Source: Planctomycetota bacterium (lineage in GTDB: Bacteria > Planctomycetota > Planctomycetia > Pirellulales > UBA1268). Taken from it: 49,321 nucleotides of DNA. How positions within the stretch are numbered: position 1 is the first letter of the stretch; each line of letters starts with the position of its first letter. Shown here piece by piece: positions 39,454-48,284 of this stretch. Where the stretch lies: contig QWOP01000057.1 of assembly GCA_003669605.1 (NCBI GenBank), forward strand, positions 1 through 49,321. Reading direction: 5' to 3'. Below the pieces are notes generated by a model. It had not been told where the DNA came from. It did no database searches and saw only the letters and a list, made by a program, of their open reading frames with translations. Both the position numbers and the translations under genes were made by a program.

Positions 39454-40478
39454 CCGGCGCGCCTCTGGGTGGCGCGAGCCAACAGTGGGCCGACGGCCGC
39501 CACCACCTCCTCCACGCCGATCCCTGCCATCGCGAGGGTGTCGCGCTTGCGGTTGTTCCAGGCTGGGCGTAGTTCCAAAGCTGGTTCCACGCAGACGTGC
39601 CCGGCTCCGTAAGGGCCATTGCGGGAGGCGGGCACCGGTCCAAACAGCCCCACGCAGGGGGTGCCGACGGCGGCTGCCAGATGGAGCGGTCCGGTGTCGC
39701 TCGAAATAAAAACCGCACTCAGACGGCAGAGCTCGGCGAGGTCTTGCAGCGACGTCTGTGGGGCCATCACACCGTGGCCGGCGGTGGCGATCCGCTCCGC
39801 CATCGCCCGCTCCCGGTCCCCCCCCCAGACGACGACCGACCGCCGTCCATGATCAGCCAGCAAACGCCGCGAGAGCGTGGCAAACCGCTCCTCAGCCCAG
39901 ATCTTCGATGGCCATCCGGCACCGGGGTTGATGATCACCGGCAAGTGATCGAGGCCCAGCGACGCCACCAGGGCGGTCATCCGCTCGCGGCTCGCCGGCC
40001 AGGAGGGCATGGCGAAGCGCGGTTGATCGACCGTGATCCCCAGGGGAGCGAGCAGTTGGCAATTGCGGTCGACGACGTGGGGGGCGTCGGTCAAGACGTG
40101 GTGGGTGGTGGCCAGCCAGGAGCATTCGCGGGCCGCCGGCCGCGCCTGCCCGATGCGGAGCGGTGCCGAGGAGAGGCGGGTGGCGATGGCGCTTTTGAGC
40201 AAGCCCTGCATGTCGATGGCGACGTCTGCCGCAAAGCCGACCAGATCGCGGCGGAGGCTCCGGAGGTCGGCGAGCCGAGTCGCCCAGCCACGGCGGAGGC
40301 GAAACACCCGGTCGATAGCCCGATGCCCTTGGAGCACATCGGCCGAACGCCCCTCCACCACCCAGCCGATCGTCGCTGTTGGGAAGGCGTGGCGAAGAGC
40401 GACTGCCACCGGGACGCCGTGCAAAACGTCGCCGATGGCGGAGAGTTTGACCAGGAGAATGGTGCGCGGCGCGGCGAT
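39450..40478 (-). CDS. Heptosyltransferase-like GT9 glycosyltransferase
   Basis: The 342-residue GT-B enzyme is of the LPS heptosyltransferase type. The N-terminal ILLVKLSAIGDVLHGVPVA is the conserved first strand and GD loop. VIINPGAGWPSKIW and SSDTGPLHLAAAVGTPCVGLFGP form the sugar-nucleotide site. The first canonical start (TTG, 40424) would cut away the conserved first strand. Upstream an in-frame TGA lies at 40500-40502 and no ATG, GTG or TTG lies between. The frame ATC at 40478 has GGAG 8 bases before it and gives the expected N-terminus, so a rare start or a sequence change is likely. Confidence 0.85.
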   Translation of the reverse strand: MAAPRTILLVKLSAIGDVLHGVPVAVALRHAFPTATIGWVVEGRSADVLQGHRAIDRVFRLRRGWATRLADLRSLRRDLVGFAADVAIDMQGLLKSAIATRLSSAPLRIGQARPAARECSWLATTHHVLTDAPHVVDRNCQLLAPLGITVDQPRFAMPSWPASRERMTALVASLGLDHLPVIINPGAGWPSKIWAEERFATLSRRLLADHGRRSVVVWGGDRERAMAERIATAGHGVMAPQTSLQDLAELCRLSAVFISSDTGPLHLAAAVGTPCVGLFGPVPASRNGPYGAGHVCVEPALELRPAWNNRKRDTLAMAGIGVEEVVAAVGPLLARATQRRAG

Positions 40479-40587
40479 GGCTGATGCTCCGGAGCTGGCT
40501 CAGGACTACACCGCGATCGGGCTTTTGAGACAAGGCCAGTTTCGCGAGGCAGGGAGCCTCTTTTCCTGGCTCAGGGTGGTCCCCGGC

Positions 40588-41673
40588 TCACGGCGGCGAG
40601 TCGAGGTGGGCCAACTCGCACAGCATCGCCGTCGCCACCTGCTGCGGGCAGCTCCAGACCAAAAAGAGCATCGCCTCCCGGACGGCCCGTTCCGCCGGAT
40701 GGCCGGCGATGAAGCCGGCCCCCTTCGAGGCGGTCAGCGCCGCTTGGGCCGCCCGCACGACCAAGCCGTTGGCTGCCGTCCGCAGTCCGTCGCGGTCGGC
40801 CGGCGCCGACGGATCCTCATGATCGGACTCCGCCCGGTTGGCAAGCGCTGCGAGGCGGGCGGCAAGGGCCGCGGCCTCGTCGCGGAATCCCTGGGCCACT
40901 GGCCCGATGGCGGGGCGTCCCTTGGCCTCGCGGTCGAGGATCGCCACCGAGCCGCGGGTGGCGCCGATGGCCAGCGCCGTCGTCGCCAGTCCACCGGCCC
41001 GGGGGGGGGTGTGGGCGTGGGGAACGATGACCGCGGCGGGCTCGACAGCCGAGAAGCGGATGCTCGCGGTGCGGCTCCCTGAGAGGGCAAGCATCCGCAT
41101 CGGGGGGCTGATAACGAGCCCTGCTGCCGCTGTGGGAACGACGAAAAACAGCGCCTCGCCGGCGGCGGTGAGGGCGCCAGTCACGAGTGAATCGCTGGAG
41201 TCAGCGCCGGTCACCCAGGGACAGGTTCCGTCGAGCCGCCAAGTGCCATCGAGGGCGCTTGCCTGGAGGGCGGGCCCGGCCAGATGCCGCCGGCTGGTGG
41301 TGAGTTGGGCGACGCCGACGGTGGTGGTCTGTTGGCCGCTGGCCAGCGCGGGGAGCATCCTGGCACGCAACTCGGCCGAGCCGGTGGCGATGATCCGGCA
41401 GGCACTGGCCCACTGCGTCAGCACCAAGGCTGTCGTCAGGCACCCCGCTGCCACGCCTTCGAGTGCGGAGAGAAGCGCCGCTTCGCTGGCCCCCAGACCG
41501 CCATCGTCGCTGCCGATGAAGCCGGCCAGCAGCCCCGATTCCACCACCGTGCGAAACGCTCCGCTGTGCCACGGACCGGCGTGGTTGGTGGCGTCGGCGA
41601 GGTCGGCAAGCGCCGTCCGCAGGCTTTCCAGCGGGGCCGAAAAGGGCTGGCGGGCATTCTGGGTGAAGATCAT
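40588..41673 (-). CDS. Divergent acyl-CoA dehydrogenase-like protein
   Basis: The 361-residue protein has the three-part acyl-CoA dehydrogenase layout: an N-terminal helical part with GLLAGFIGSDDGGLGASEAALLSALEGVA, a middle beta region with WRLDGTCPWVTGADSSD (the FAD-contact segment), and a C-terminal helical region. The usual catalytic Glu motif is not recognisable, so the substrate is unknown and it may have lost dehydrogenase activity or act as a flavin monooxygenase-like enzyme. It lies 109 bp upstream of the GT9 gene on the same strand. Confidence 0.7.
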   Translation of the reverse strand: MIFTQNARQPFSAPLESLRTALADLADATNHAGPWHSGAFRTVVESGLLAGFIGSDDGGLGASEAALLSALEGVAAGCLTTALVLTQWASACRIIATGSAELRARMLPALASGQQTTTVGVAQLTTSRRHLAGPALQASALDGTWRLDGTCPWVTGADSSDSLVTGALTAAGEALFFVVPTAAAGLVISPPMRMLALSGSRTASIRFSAVEPAAVIVPHAHTPPRAGGLATTALAIGATRGSVAILDREAKGRPAIGPVAQGFRDEAAALAARLAALANRAESDHEDPSAPADRDGLRTAANGLVVRAAQAALTASKGAGFIAGHPAERAVREAMLFLVWSCPQQVATAMLCELAHLDSPP

Positions 41674-41735
41674 GCCCCGAGTATGCACTGCCGCCGCTCG
41701 GCGGAGGAGAGCGTTCCCGAAGGGGGGGCGAGGGG

Positions 41736-41764
41736 TCGAAACGGCCGTAGAGCGTGGGTATACT
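41736..41764 (+). promoter_or_regulatory. Possible promoter of the phosphorylase gene
   Basis: TCGAAA and TATACT are 17 bp apart, matching four or five bases of each consensus box, about 68 bp before the phosphorylase ATG. Confidence 0.45.
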
Positions 41765-41831
41765 CCCGGTCCTTCTGGCTGGTGCCCACCTCGATTTCCC
41801 CCCCCTCGTTCCATCCTGCCCGGAGCCCACC

Positions 41832-44060
41832 ATGAGCCAGGCTGAAGATTCCCGCGCCCCAACTGCGCCCCAGGCCGTCACCCCCTTTGCCGGGCCGGCG
41901 AGTCTGCGGCAAAACGAACTCTCTCCCGAGTCGCTCTACGAGAAGTGCACGGCCCTGGCCCGCAACTTGTGGTGGAGTTGGCACCCCGAGGTCACCAACC
42001 TCTTCCGGGAACTCGATCCGGTCCGCTGGAGACAGCTCGATCACAATCCCATCGCCCTCCTGGCGGAGTTCACGCCCCAGCGGCTGGAGGCCCGGGCGGC
42101 GGAGTTGGTGCTCTACACACGCATCAATCAGGCCTACCGACGGCTCAAGGAATATCTGGCGGCCGAGAACACCTGGAGCAACGTCCATGCGGGCGTCCTC
42201 GGTTCCAAACCGGTGGTCTACTTCTCGGCCGAGTTCGGGATCCATGAGTCGGTGCCGATCTATTCCGGAGGCTTGGGCGTGCTCTCCGGCGACCACATCA
42301 AGAGTGCCAGCGGTCTGGGCATTCCGCTGGTGGCTGTGGGGTTGTTCTATGCGCAGGGCTACTTCAAGCAGCAGCTCGACATCGACGGCTACCAGCACGA
42401 GGAATACCTCCAGTCGCGCGTCGACACTTTGCCGCTGGAGCCGGCGGTGGGCGCCGACGGGCTGCAGGTGACGGTCTCGATCGACACCCGTTCCGGTCAG
42501 ATCCTCGCCAAGGTGTGGAAGATGGCGGTGGGGCGGGTCAGCCTCTACCTGCTCGATTCCAACGTCGAGGGAAACTCGCCTGAGGACCGCGAGCTCACCA
42601 GCCGACTCTACGGCGGCGACACCCGGATCCGGATCCGGCAGGAACTGGTGCTCGGTGTCGGCGGCGTCCGCGCCATCCGCGCCCTGGGAATCGTGCCCGG
42701 CGTCTATCACCTCAACGAGGGGCACTCGGTGTTCGCCACGCTGGAGGCGGTCCGCGGGCGGATGGACCGGGATGGCTTCTCCTTCGATGACGCCGTCCGC
42801 GAGGTGGCCCGACAGACGGTGTTCACCACCCACACCCCCGTCCCCGCCGGCCATGACCGGTTCGACGGCGGCCTGATGGAGGAACATCTCGGGCCGATGC
42901 GCGACGGCTTGGGGATCTCCCACGACCAATTGATGGGGCTGGGGCGTGTCGAGCCCCACAATGGCAGCGAGCCATTCTGCATGACGGTGCTGGGCTTGAA
43001 ACTCTCGCGGCGGGCCAATGCGGTCAGTTCACTGCACGGCAATGTCAGCCGGAAGATGTGGTCGAGCCTCTGGCCGGCGCGTGTTGAGGAGGAGGTGCCG
43101 ATCGGGCACATCACCAACGGCGTCCATGTCCCGAGTTGGCTCTCCTGGCAGATGCTCCAGCTCTACGACCGTTTGTTTCCGGTCAACTGGTTCAAGCGGA
43201 TGGGCGAGCCGGATGTGTGGCAGAAGATCCACGAGTGTGATCCGGGGGAGTTGTGGGAGATCCACTACGCTCTCAAGAACTTCCTCCTCCAGTTCGTCCG
43301 CCGTCGCCTCAGCCGGCAGTGCCGGCGGCGCGGTGAATCGGATGCGGCGGTGGAGGCAGCGCAGTCGGTGCTCGATCCCCATGTCCTCACGATCGGCTTT
43401 GCCCGCCGGTTTGCGACCTACAAGCGGGCTGACCTCGTGCTTGGCGATCTGGAGAAGCTTGCCCGGCTGGTCTCTGATCCCGATCGACCGATCCAAGTCA
43501 TCTTCGCCGGCAAGTCGCACCCCGCCGACGAGCCGGGCAAGGGGCTGATCCGGACGATTGCCAATCTCCACCACGACCCGCGGTTCGCCGGGCGGATCGT
43601 GTTCGTGGAGGACTACGACATCAACGTCTGCCGGCATCTCATCCAAGGGGTCGACGTGTGGCTCAACAACCCCCGTCGTCCGCTGGAGGCCTCGGGCACC
43701 AGTGGCCAGAAGGTGGTCCTCAACGGCGGCATCAACTGCTCGATCCTCGACGGTTGGTGGGCGGAGGCTTTTGACGGCCGCAACGGCTTTGCCATCGGCC
43801 GCGGCGAGATCCACTCCAATCCGGAAGTCACTGACGCCCGCGATGCTGCGGCCCTCTACGACGTGCTGGAGAAAGAGGTGATCCCGCTGTTCTACGAGCG
43901 GGACGCCGACGGTCTGCCGCGGCAGTGGATCCGGATGATGATGAATTCGATCAGTTCGCTGGCGTGGCGGTTTAGTTCCCACCGCATGGTGATGGACTAC
44001 GCCCGCAGTTGCTACGTGCCTGCCGCCGGCGGGCTGTCGTGCGACATGCACTCGCGCTGA
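41832..44060 (+). CDS. glgP: Alpha-glucan (glycogen) phosphorylase
   Basis: The 742-residue GT35 enzyme is of the shorter bacterial/archaeal type. NLWWSWHPE opens the N-terminal domain, VYFSAEFGIHESVPIYSGGLGVLSGDH is the conserved front loop, and VYHLNEGHSVF follows. GFARRFATYKRADL and the PLP-contact region EASGTSGQKVVLNGGINCSILDGWW lie in the C-terminal half. It releases glucose-1-phosphate from glycogen or maltodextrin using PLP phosphate. GGAG precedes the ATG. No other glycogen gene is adjacent. Confidence 0.94.
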   Translation: MSQAEDSRAPTAPQAVTPFAGPASLRQNELSPESLYEKCTALARNLWWSWHPEVTNLFRELDPVRWRQLDHNPIALLAEFTPQRLEARAAELVLYTRINQAYRRLKEYLAAENTWSNVHAGVLGSKPVVYFSAEFGIHESVPIYSGGLGVLSGDHIKSASGLGIPLVAVGLFYAQGYFKQQLDIDGYQHEEYLQSRVDTLPLEPAVGADGLQVTVSIDTRSGQILAKVWKMAVGRVSLYLLDSNVEGNSPEDRELTSRLYGGDTRIRIRQELVLGVGGVRAIRALGIVPGVYHLNEGHSVFATLEAVRGRMDRDGFSFDDAVREVARQTVFTTHTPVPAGHDRFDGGLMEEHLGPMRDGLGISHDQLMGLGRVEPHNGSEPFCMTVLGLKLSRRANAVSSLHGNVSRKMWSSLWPARVEEEVPIGHITNGVHVPSWLSWQMLQLYDRLFPVNWFKRMGEPDVWQKIHECDPGELWEIHYALKNFLLQFVRRRLSRQCRRRGESDAAVEAAQSVLDPHVLTIGFARRFATYKRADLVLGDLEKLARLVSDPDRPIQVIFAGKSHPADEPGKGLIRTIANLHHDPRFAGRIVFVEDYDINVCRHLIQGVDVWLNNPRRPLEASGTSGQKVVLNGGINCSILDGWWAEAFDGRNGFAIGRGEIHSNPEVTDARDAAALYDVLEKEVIPLFYERDADGLPRQWIRMMMNSISSLAWRFSSHRMVMDYARSCYVPAAGGLSCDMHSR

Positions 44061-44123
44061 ACGCCAGACCGTGACTGCCTGCTGCGGAGCCGCTTGTCGC
44101 CAGGATCGCACTGCCGGCCGGCG

Positions 44124-44903
44124 TCAGCCTGCCGGCCAGGGGATGTCGGTGGCGAGGATGTCGGAGCAGGGGGAGCGGTGGGTCTCCATCCCTTCGCCGC
44201 GGCGCAGTGCCTCGCGGTCGGCGGGGGTGCCGTCGCGGAGGTAGAGATGGCGGTAGTGGTCGAGGCTGTCGATCACGGCCGCCAGTTCCGCGGCCCGGTC
44301 CTGAAAGTCGAAGGCGTGTACCGAGACGAGGATTGTGGGGCGCTCCCGGCGGAGGTAGCCGGCCATCTGGGGGAGCACCACCGATTCGGCCCCTTCGATG
44401 TCCATCTTGATGAAGTTCAAATCCTGGATCGAGTAAAACTCCAGGAACATCTCGAAGGTTACTGCCCGGACCTCCCAGGCGGTGGCGGCCTCCGGCTTGC
44501 GGAGCGATGCGGCGCTGCCATAGGGCTTGACCGGAGCTCCCAGTCGCAGCGTGCCGGGATGGTCCCACAGGCAGCCCTCGAAACGGGTTACTTTGTCGCG
44601 GATGATCGGGTTGGCGACGCAGTTCTCCACGAGATAGCGATAGACCAACGGGTTGGGCTCGATGCACCAACAATGCCGGGCGAGTTGGGCGCCGTACATC
44701 ACACTGGTGCCGATGAACGCCCCGACATCGACGTAGCCGCGGTCGGGCCGGAGGTAGCGGTCGAAGATCCGAAACAGGTGGGGTTCCCACTCGCCGCGGG
44801 CCATCATCTCAACCAGCACGATCGACTCATGACCAACCAGCGACATCGACTGGCCGTTGAGCGCGATGGTGCGGCGGATGTCAGTGGTGGGGATGTCGGT
44901 CAT
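44124..44903 (-). CDS. FkbM-family methyltransferase
   Basis: The 259-residue SAM-dependent methyltransferase has YVDVGAFIGTSVMYGA as the SAM-binding loop near residue 57, CIEPNPLVYRYL for the acidic ribose contact, and NFIKMDIEGAESVVL near 165, the FkbM hallmark. FkbM enzymes O-methylate sugars or polyketides. The acceptor is unknown; surface-polysaccharide methylation is a plausible guess. It converges with glgP. Confidence 0.87.
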   Translation of the reverse strand: MTDIPTTDIRRTIALNGQSMSLVGHESIVLVEMMARGEWEPHLFRIFDRYLRPDRGYVDVGAFIGTSVMYGAQLARHCWCIEPNPLVYRYLVENCVANPIIRDKVTRFEGCLWDHPGTLRLGAPVKPYGSAASLRKPEAATAWEVRAVTFEMFLEFYSIQDLNFIKMDIEGAESVVLPQMAGYLRRERPTILVSVHAFDFQDRAAELAAVIDSLDHYRHLYLRDGTPADREALRRGEGMETHRSPCSDILATDIPWPAG

Positions 44904-44943
44904 GGGGCGGGCCTCCTGGTGGCTCCACGGTATCGCTCGAGGG

Positions 44944-45053
44944 CTGGCTGCCGGTGGAGAAAGTCATCCCGGACACTTTCCATGGCGAGGCACTCGCAGC
45001 CGCCTCGTGCACCTGGTGGCGACAGTCTATCCATAGCCCGTGAGGCTGTCCGC
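44944..45053 (+). repeat. Dispersed hairpin element, copy E
   Basis: It contains GTGGAGAAAGTCATCCCGGA (44954 on) with ACTTTCCAT as the other arm, then GGCACTCGCAGCCGCC, TCGTGCA and CGACAGTCTATCCATAG. The last blocks match the distal half of copy B (CACTCGCGACTGCCTCGTGCA and CAGTTTATCCA). The middle A/T hairpin of B is missing. It lies between the fkbM start and the uvrC stop. Confidence 0.8.
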
Positions 45054-45079
45054 AGGGAGATAGCGACACTTCCGGCCTC

Positions 45080-46522
45080 TCATTCACCGAGCGTGCGGCG
45101 GCGACGGAGGAAGTGGTGGTAGTGCTGGGCGAAGCGGTGGGCCTCGTCGCGGACGTACTCAAGCAGGCGGAGCGAATAGGCGTCGCGCGAGATCCGCAGC
45201 GGCTCTGATCTCCCCGGCACAAACACCTCCTCCTCCCGTTTGGCCAGCGCGATCACGCACGGGGCCTCGATCCCGAGAGACTGCAGCGCGGCCATCGCCG
45301 CCGAGAGCTGCCCCTTGCCGCCGTCGACGAGGAACAGATCTGGCAAACTCAAGCCCTCCCGCACGAGGCGCGAAAATCGCCGTGAGACCACCTCATGGAT
45401 GCTCCGGAAGTCGTCGATGCCCTCCACCCCCTTGATCCGGTAGCGCTTATAGCCCGCCTTGAAAGGCAAGCCATCGATAAACTGCACCAGGCTCGCCACC
45501 GTCTCGTTGCCCTGGAGATGCGCGATATCGACCCCTTCGATGACCCGGGGCGGGGCGGCCAGCCCAAGCACCTTGGCCAGCCCCGCGAGCCCTTTTTTGG
45601 GGTCGACGAGGAACACCTCCGGCTGGACGTTTTCCTCGAGGTCGCCGCGCTGATCGAGGGTTTCCAGGAGGCGGATCTCGTCGCGGAGCCGTGCGGCCCG
45701 TTCAAACTCGAGGCGGCCTGAGGCGGCGAGCATGTCAGCTTTCATCTCTTCCAGGAGCCGCTTTTTCCCCCCTTCCAAAAACGTCTTCAGGCGGTTGATG
45801 TCTTTGCGGTAGTCCTCTTTCGAGATCCGCAGATTGCACGGTGCAGTGCACTGGTCGATCGAGGCCAGCAAGCAAGGGCGGAACCAGCGCCACTGGGGGT
45901 CGACAGCGTCGATGTCGAGGGTGCAGGTGCGGAACTTGAAGATCCGCTGGAGGACGACGATCGCTCCCCGCAGGCTGCCGGCGCTGGTAAACGGGCCGTA
46001 GAGTTTCACCCCCTTGTGCCGCGGTGTCCGGGTGAATTCCACCCGGGGGTAATCCTCGTGGGTGGTGATCTGCAGATAGGGAAAGGTTTTGTCGTCCTTG
46101 AGATCGGAGTTGAAACGCGGCTGCACATCCTTGATGAGCCGGCTCTCCATGAGGAGCGCGTCGACCTCGCTCTCCGCTTCGAGGTAGTCGATATCGCGGA
46201 TCTCGCGGACAAGTTCCGCCGTCCGTCGGTCCTCGGCGGCGGCTTTGAGAAAGTAGCTCCCGGCCCGGGCGCGGAGGTTTTTGGCTTTGCCGATGTAGAT
46301 CACGCGGCCGGCGCCATCCTTCATCAGATAGACGCCAGGCGTGGTGGGAAACGTCCTGACCCTCGTCGCCGCTGCCAGCCGGTTGGGCTCGACGTCGAGG
46401 GCATCGGTGTCGGTGGGGGCGCCCTCCGCGGCAGCGTCGCCGGCTTGGGCTGGGATGCCGCCTTCCTGGGGAGGCTCCTCGTCCTCCAAGTCGTCGTCGT
46501 CGGGATCAAAAGCGGTGGTCAT
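45080..46522 (-). CDS. uvrC: UvrABC endonuclease subunit C, short form
   Basis: The 480-residue protein cuts both sides of DNA lesions with UvrB. It has the GIY-YIG nuclease near 60-95 (PGVYLMKDGAGRVIYIGKAKN), a Cys-containing middle, a UvrB-binding UVR helix pair near 270-305, and the RNase-H-like nuclease with Asp in EGVDIAHLQG, Asp in FLVDGGKGQL and His near RDEAHRFAQHY. It stops right after that domain; the usual C-terminal double helix-hairpin-helix is absent. The acidic N-terminal 45 residues are extra. The ATG gives a leader-poor start. Confidence 0.93.
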   Translation of the reverse strand: MTTAFDPDDDDLEDEEPPQEGGIPAQAGDAAAEGAPTDTDALDVEPNRLAAATRVRTFPTTPGVYLMKDGAGRVIYIGKAKNLRARAGSYFLKAAAEDRRTAELVREIRDIDYLEAESEVDALLMESRLIKDVQPRFNSDLKDDKTFPYLQITTHEDYPRVEFTRTPRHKGVKLYGPFTSAGSLRGAIVVLQRIFKFRTCTLDIDAVDPQWRWFRPCLLASIDQCTAPCNLRISKEDYRKDINRLKTFLEGGKKRLLEEMKADMLAASGRLEFERAARLRDEIRLLETLDQRGDLEENVQPEVFLVDPKKGLAGLAKVLGLAAPPRVIEGVDIAHLQGNETVASLVQFIDGLPFKAGYKRYRIKGVEGIDDFRSIHEVVSRRFSRLVREGLSLPDLFLVDGGKGQLSAAMAALQSLGIEAPCVIALAKREEEVFVPGRSEPLRISRDAYSLRLLEYVRDEAHRFAQHYHHFLRRRRTLGE

Positions 46523-46676
46523 GAAACAAGTGTAGACAGGGGGCCGTTTCTGGGGGCGGGCTATGCTGTCGGGCAGTCACCTGCCGGGGATCCGTGATGC
46601 CCGCTTCCGCTGCCGGCCTGGCTGTTGCGCGCAGCCCTCGCCGCTTTCTCTCTCCATCAGCGTTCCGAGCAGGGGC

Positions 46677-47834
46677 TCAGCGCACCAGGGGATCGAGGAC
46701 TTTGGTAAACGCCTTGGCGTGATCGACGAATCCGAGATCGGTGGGATGGCTCGAATCGACCGTTCCTTCGCCATCGTCTCCGAGCAGATCGTCGCCGCCG
46801 AGGTAATGCAGGCCTGGCACACCTGCCGCCTGGAGATCGTCGAAAGCTTTTCGCAGCGCGGCGTGGTTGGCGTCGTTGTGGGCGCGTTTACCCGGCACGA
46901 GCCAGCCGTCGGCGTAGCGCCGGTCCTCGACGAGGATGATTGGCGTCTGGGGGTGGGACTTGCGGAGGATCTCCACCAGCGGCCCGGTGCGGGCGGCGGT
47001 GGCGGTGCCGTCGAGGTTTGGGCAGCAGTCGATGCAAAAAGCGGCGGCGTCGATTTCGGCAAGGAGTTCGGCCATTTCTGGCTCCATCCGGCCATTGCCG
47101 CTGAAGCCGAGGTTGACGACCGGCCGGCCGTAGCGGCGCTGGAGGATGGCCGTGTGGCACATCCCGGGGCGCGAGGCGCAGGCGCCATGGGTGATCGATG
47201 TGCCGTAGAAGACGATCGGTTTTTCGCGGCCCGGCAGGGGCGCAGCGGCCCGTCCGATGGTGGCGCTTACGGGAACGCCGATCTCGAGATTCGAGACGCC
47301 GTTGTAGAGGGGGAGATAGAGGAGCCACTCGCGTCGCCCCGGCTGCAGGCCATCGACGACGACGCCTGCCTGCTCCTGCCCCTCGGCGTTGGGCGCGGCG
47401 CAGGCGACCCACCGCCAGTTGCCTTGTCCATCGCGGGCGTAGAGATCAAGGCCGCTGACTCCGGTGGCGGGCATGTGCTTCATCGCCAGTTGGGGGGAGG
47501 TGAGCGACCAGCGGGCGTGGATGGCGGGGGTGTCGGCGACGAAGCGGACAGACAAGCCGGCTGAGTGGTGCGAGAGGTTCCAGACATCGGGTCGGACTGT
47601 TTTCTCTGCCTTCGCTGGGAGCCGATCGAACGGCGTGGCGAAGTCGGCCGCCGGCCAGCCCTGGCCTTCGATGCCCACGTTGCGGGCATCGACAAAGCGG
47701 ATTCCGTCTCGCTCGGTGGCGGGGAGGGGATCGGCGGCGTGGGCCGCGACGCCCATGCTGCCGACGGAGAGAGGGAATAGTATCAGGGCGAGGAGATAGA
47801 CGACACGCTGGCAAAGCAGGGCCTGGAAGTGCAT
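46677..47834 (-). CDS. Exported SGNH-type esterase
   Basis: The 385-residue protein has a signal peptide (VVYLLALILFPLSVGS, cleaved near AAHA), a beta-rich N-terminal region of about 180 residues and a C-terminal SGNH hydrolase. VFYGTSITHGACASRPG holds the nucleophile Ser, NLGFSGNGRM the Gly block, and DSSHPTDLGF the catalytic Asp and His. It likely deacylates an extracellular carbohydrate, but the substrate cannot be told. The start at MHFQALL places the signal peptide at the N-terminus; the open frame upstream reaches 47990. Confidence 0.82.
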   Translation of the reverse strand: MHFQALLCQRVVYLLALILFPLSVGSMGVAAHAADPLPATERDGIRFVDARNVGIEGQGWPAADFATPFDRLPAKAEKTVRPDVWNLSHHSAGLSVRFVADTPAIHARWSLTSPQLAMKHMPATGVSGLDLYARDGQGNWRWVACAAPNAEGQEQAGVVVDGLQPGRREWLLYLPLYNGVSNLEIGVPVSATIGRAAAPLPGREKPIVFYGTSITHGACASRPGMCHTAILQRRYGRPVVNLGFSGNGRMEPEMAELLAEIDAAAFCIDCCPNLDGTATAARTGPLVEILRKSHPQTPIILVEDRRYADGWLVPGKRAHNDANHAALRKAFDDLQAAGVPGLHYLGGDDLLGDDGEGTVDSSHPTDLGFVDHAKAFTKVLDPLVR

Positions 47835-47860
47835 GTGGAATTCCCCGGGAAGCGACGGCG

Positions 47861-48259
47861 GCCATTTGGCCAGAGCATACCCGAGCGGCCGGGGCACGAG
47901 GGCACACCATCCAAGTGGCACTGGCGTCCCAGTGCGGCCTCTCCGACCTCGTTCAAAAATGCGCCGTCGATATATCGAAGGACTTTTCATCCTTCAGAGG
48001 CAACTGCACTGCAGAGTTCATCAGCTGGGTTCGCACGATTGTCAGGAATAACGCTGGCGACGAGCAGCGGAAGCACCAGAAGCCTGCTCAAAAGACAAGT
48101 CTGATCGCGGACGACGGAATTGCGGCGCCCGCTCCTGAAAACCACTGCTGCTGTATGACGCATTCCCCCCAGCCGCCGGATGAACCGCCGGAAGAGCCAC
48201 GGGCTCATCCGCCCACTTTTCCTCTGGGCAATGGTGAGCCACGGGTTCAAACTCGATAA
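47861..48259 (+). pseudogene. Remnant of an ECF-type RNA polymerase sigma factor
   Basis: In the 450-bp gap between the SGNH hydrolase and the beta-helix gene one plus-strand frame encodes LSDLVQKCAVDISKDFSSFR, then AEFISWVRTIVRNNAGDEQR. This matches region 2 of planctomycete ECF sigma factors (SDLVQ, DFxxFRG, ExxxWxRxIxxNNxxDxxR). No proper N-terminal start and no region 4 helix-turn-helix can be read. After about residue 75 the frame becomes proline-rich and unrelated. It looks like a decayed gene. Nothing else is recognised in this gap. Confidence 0.5.
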
Positions 48260-48284
48260 CGCTCTAGAGAGTGTCGGACGAACA

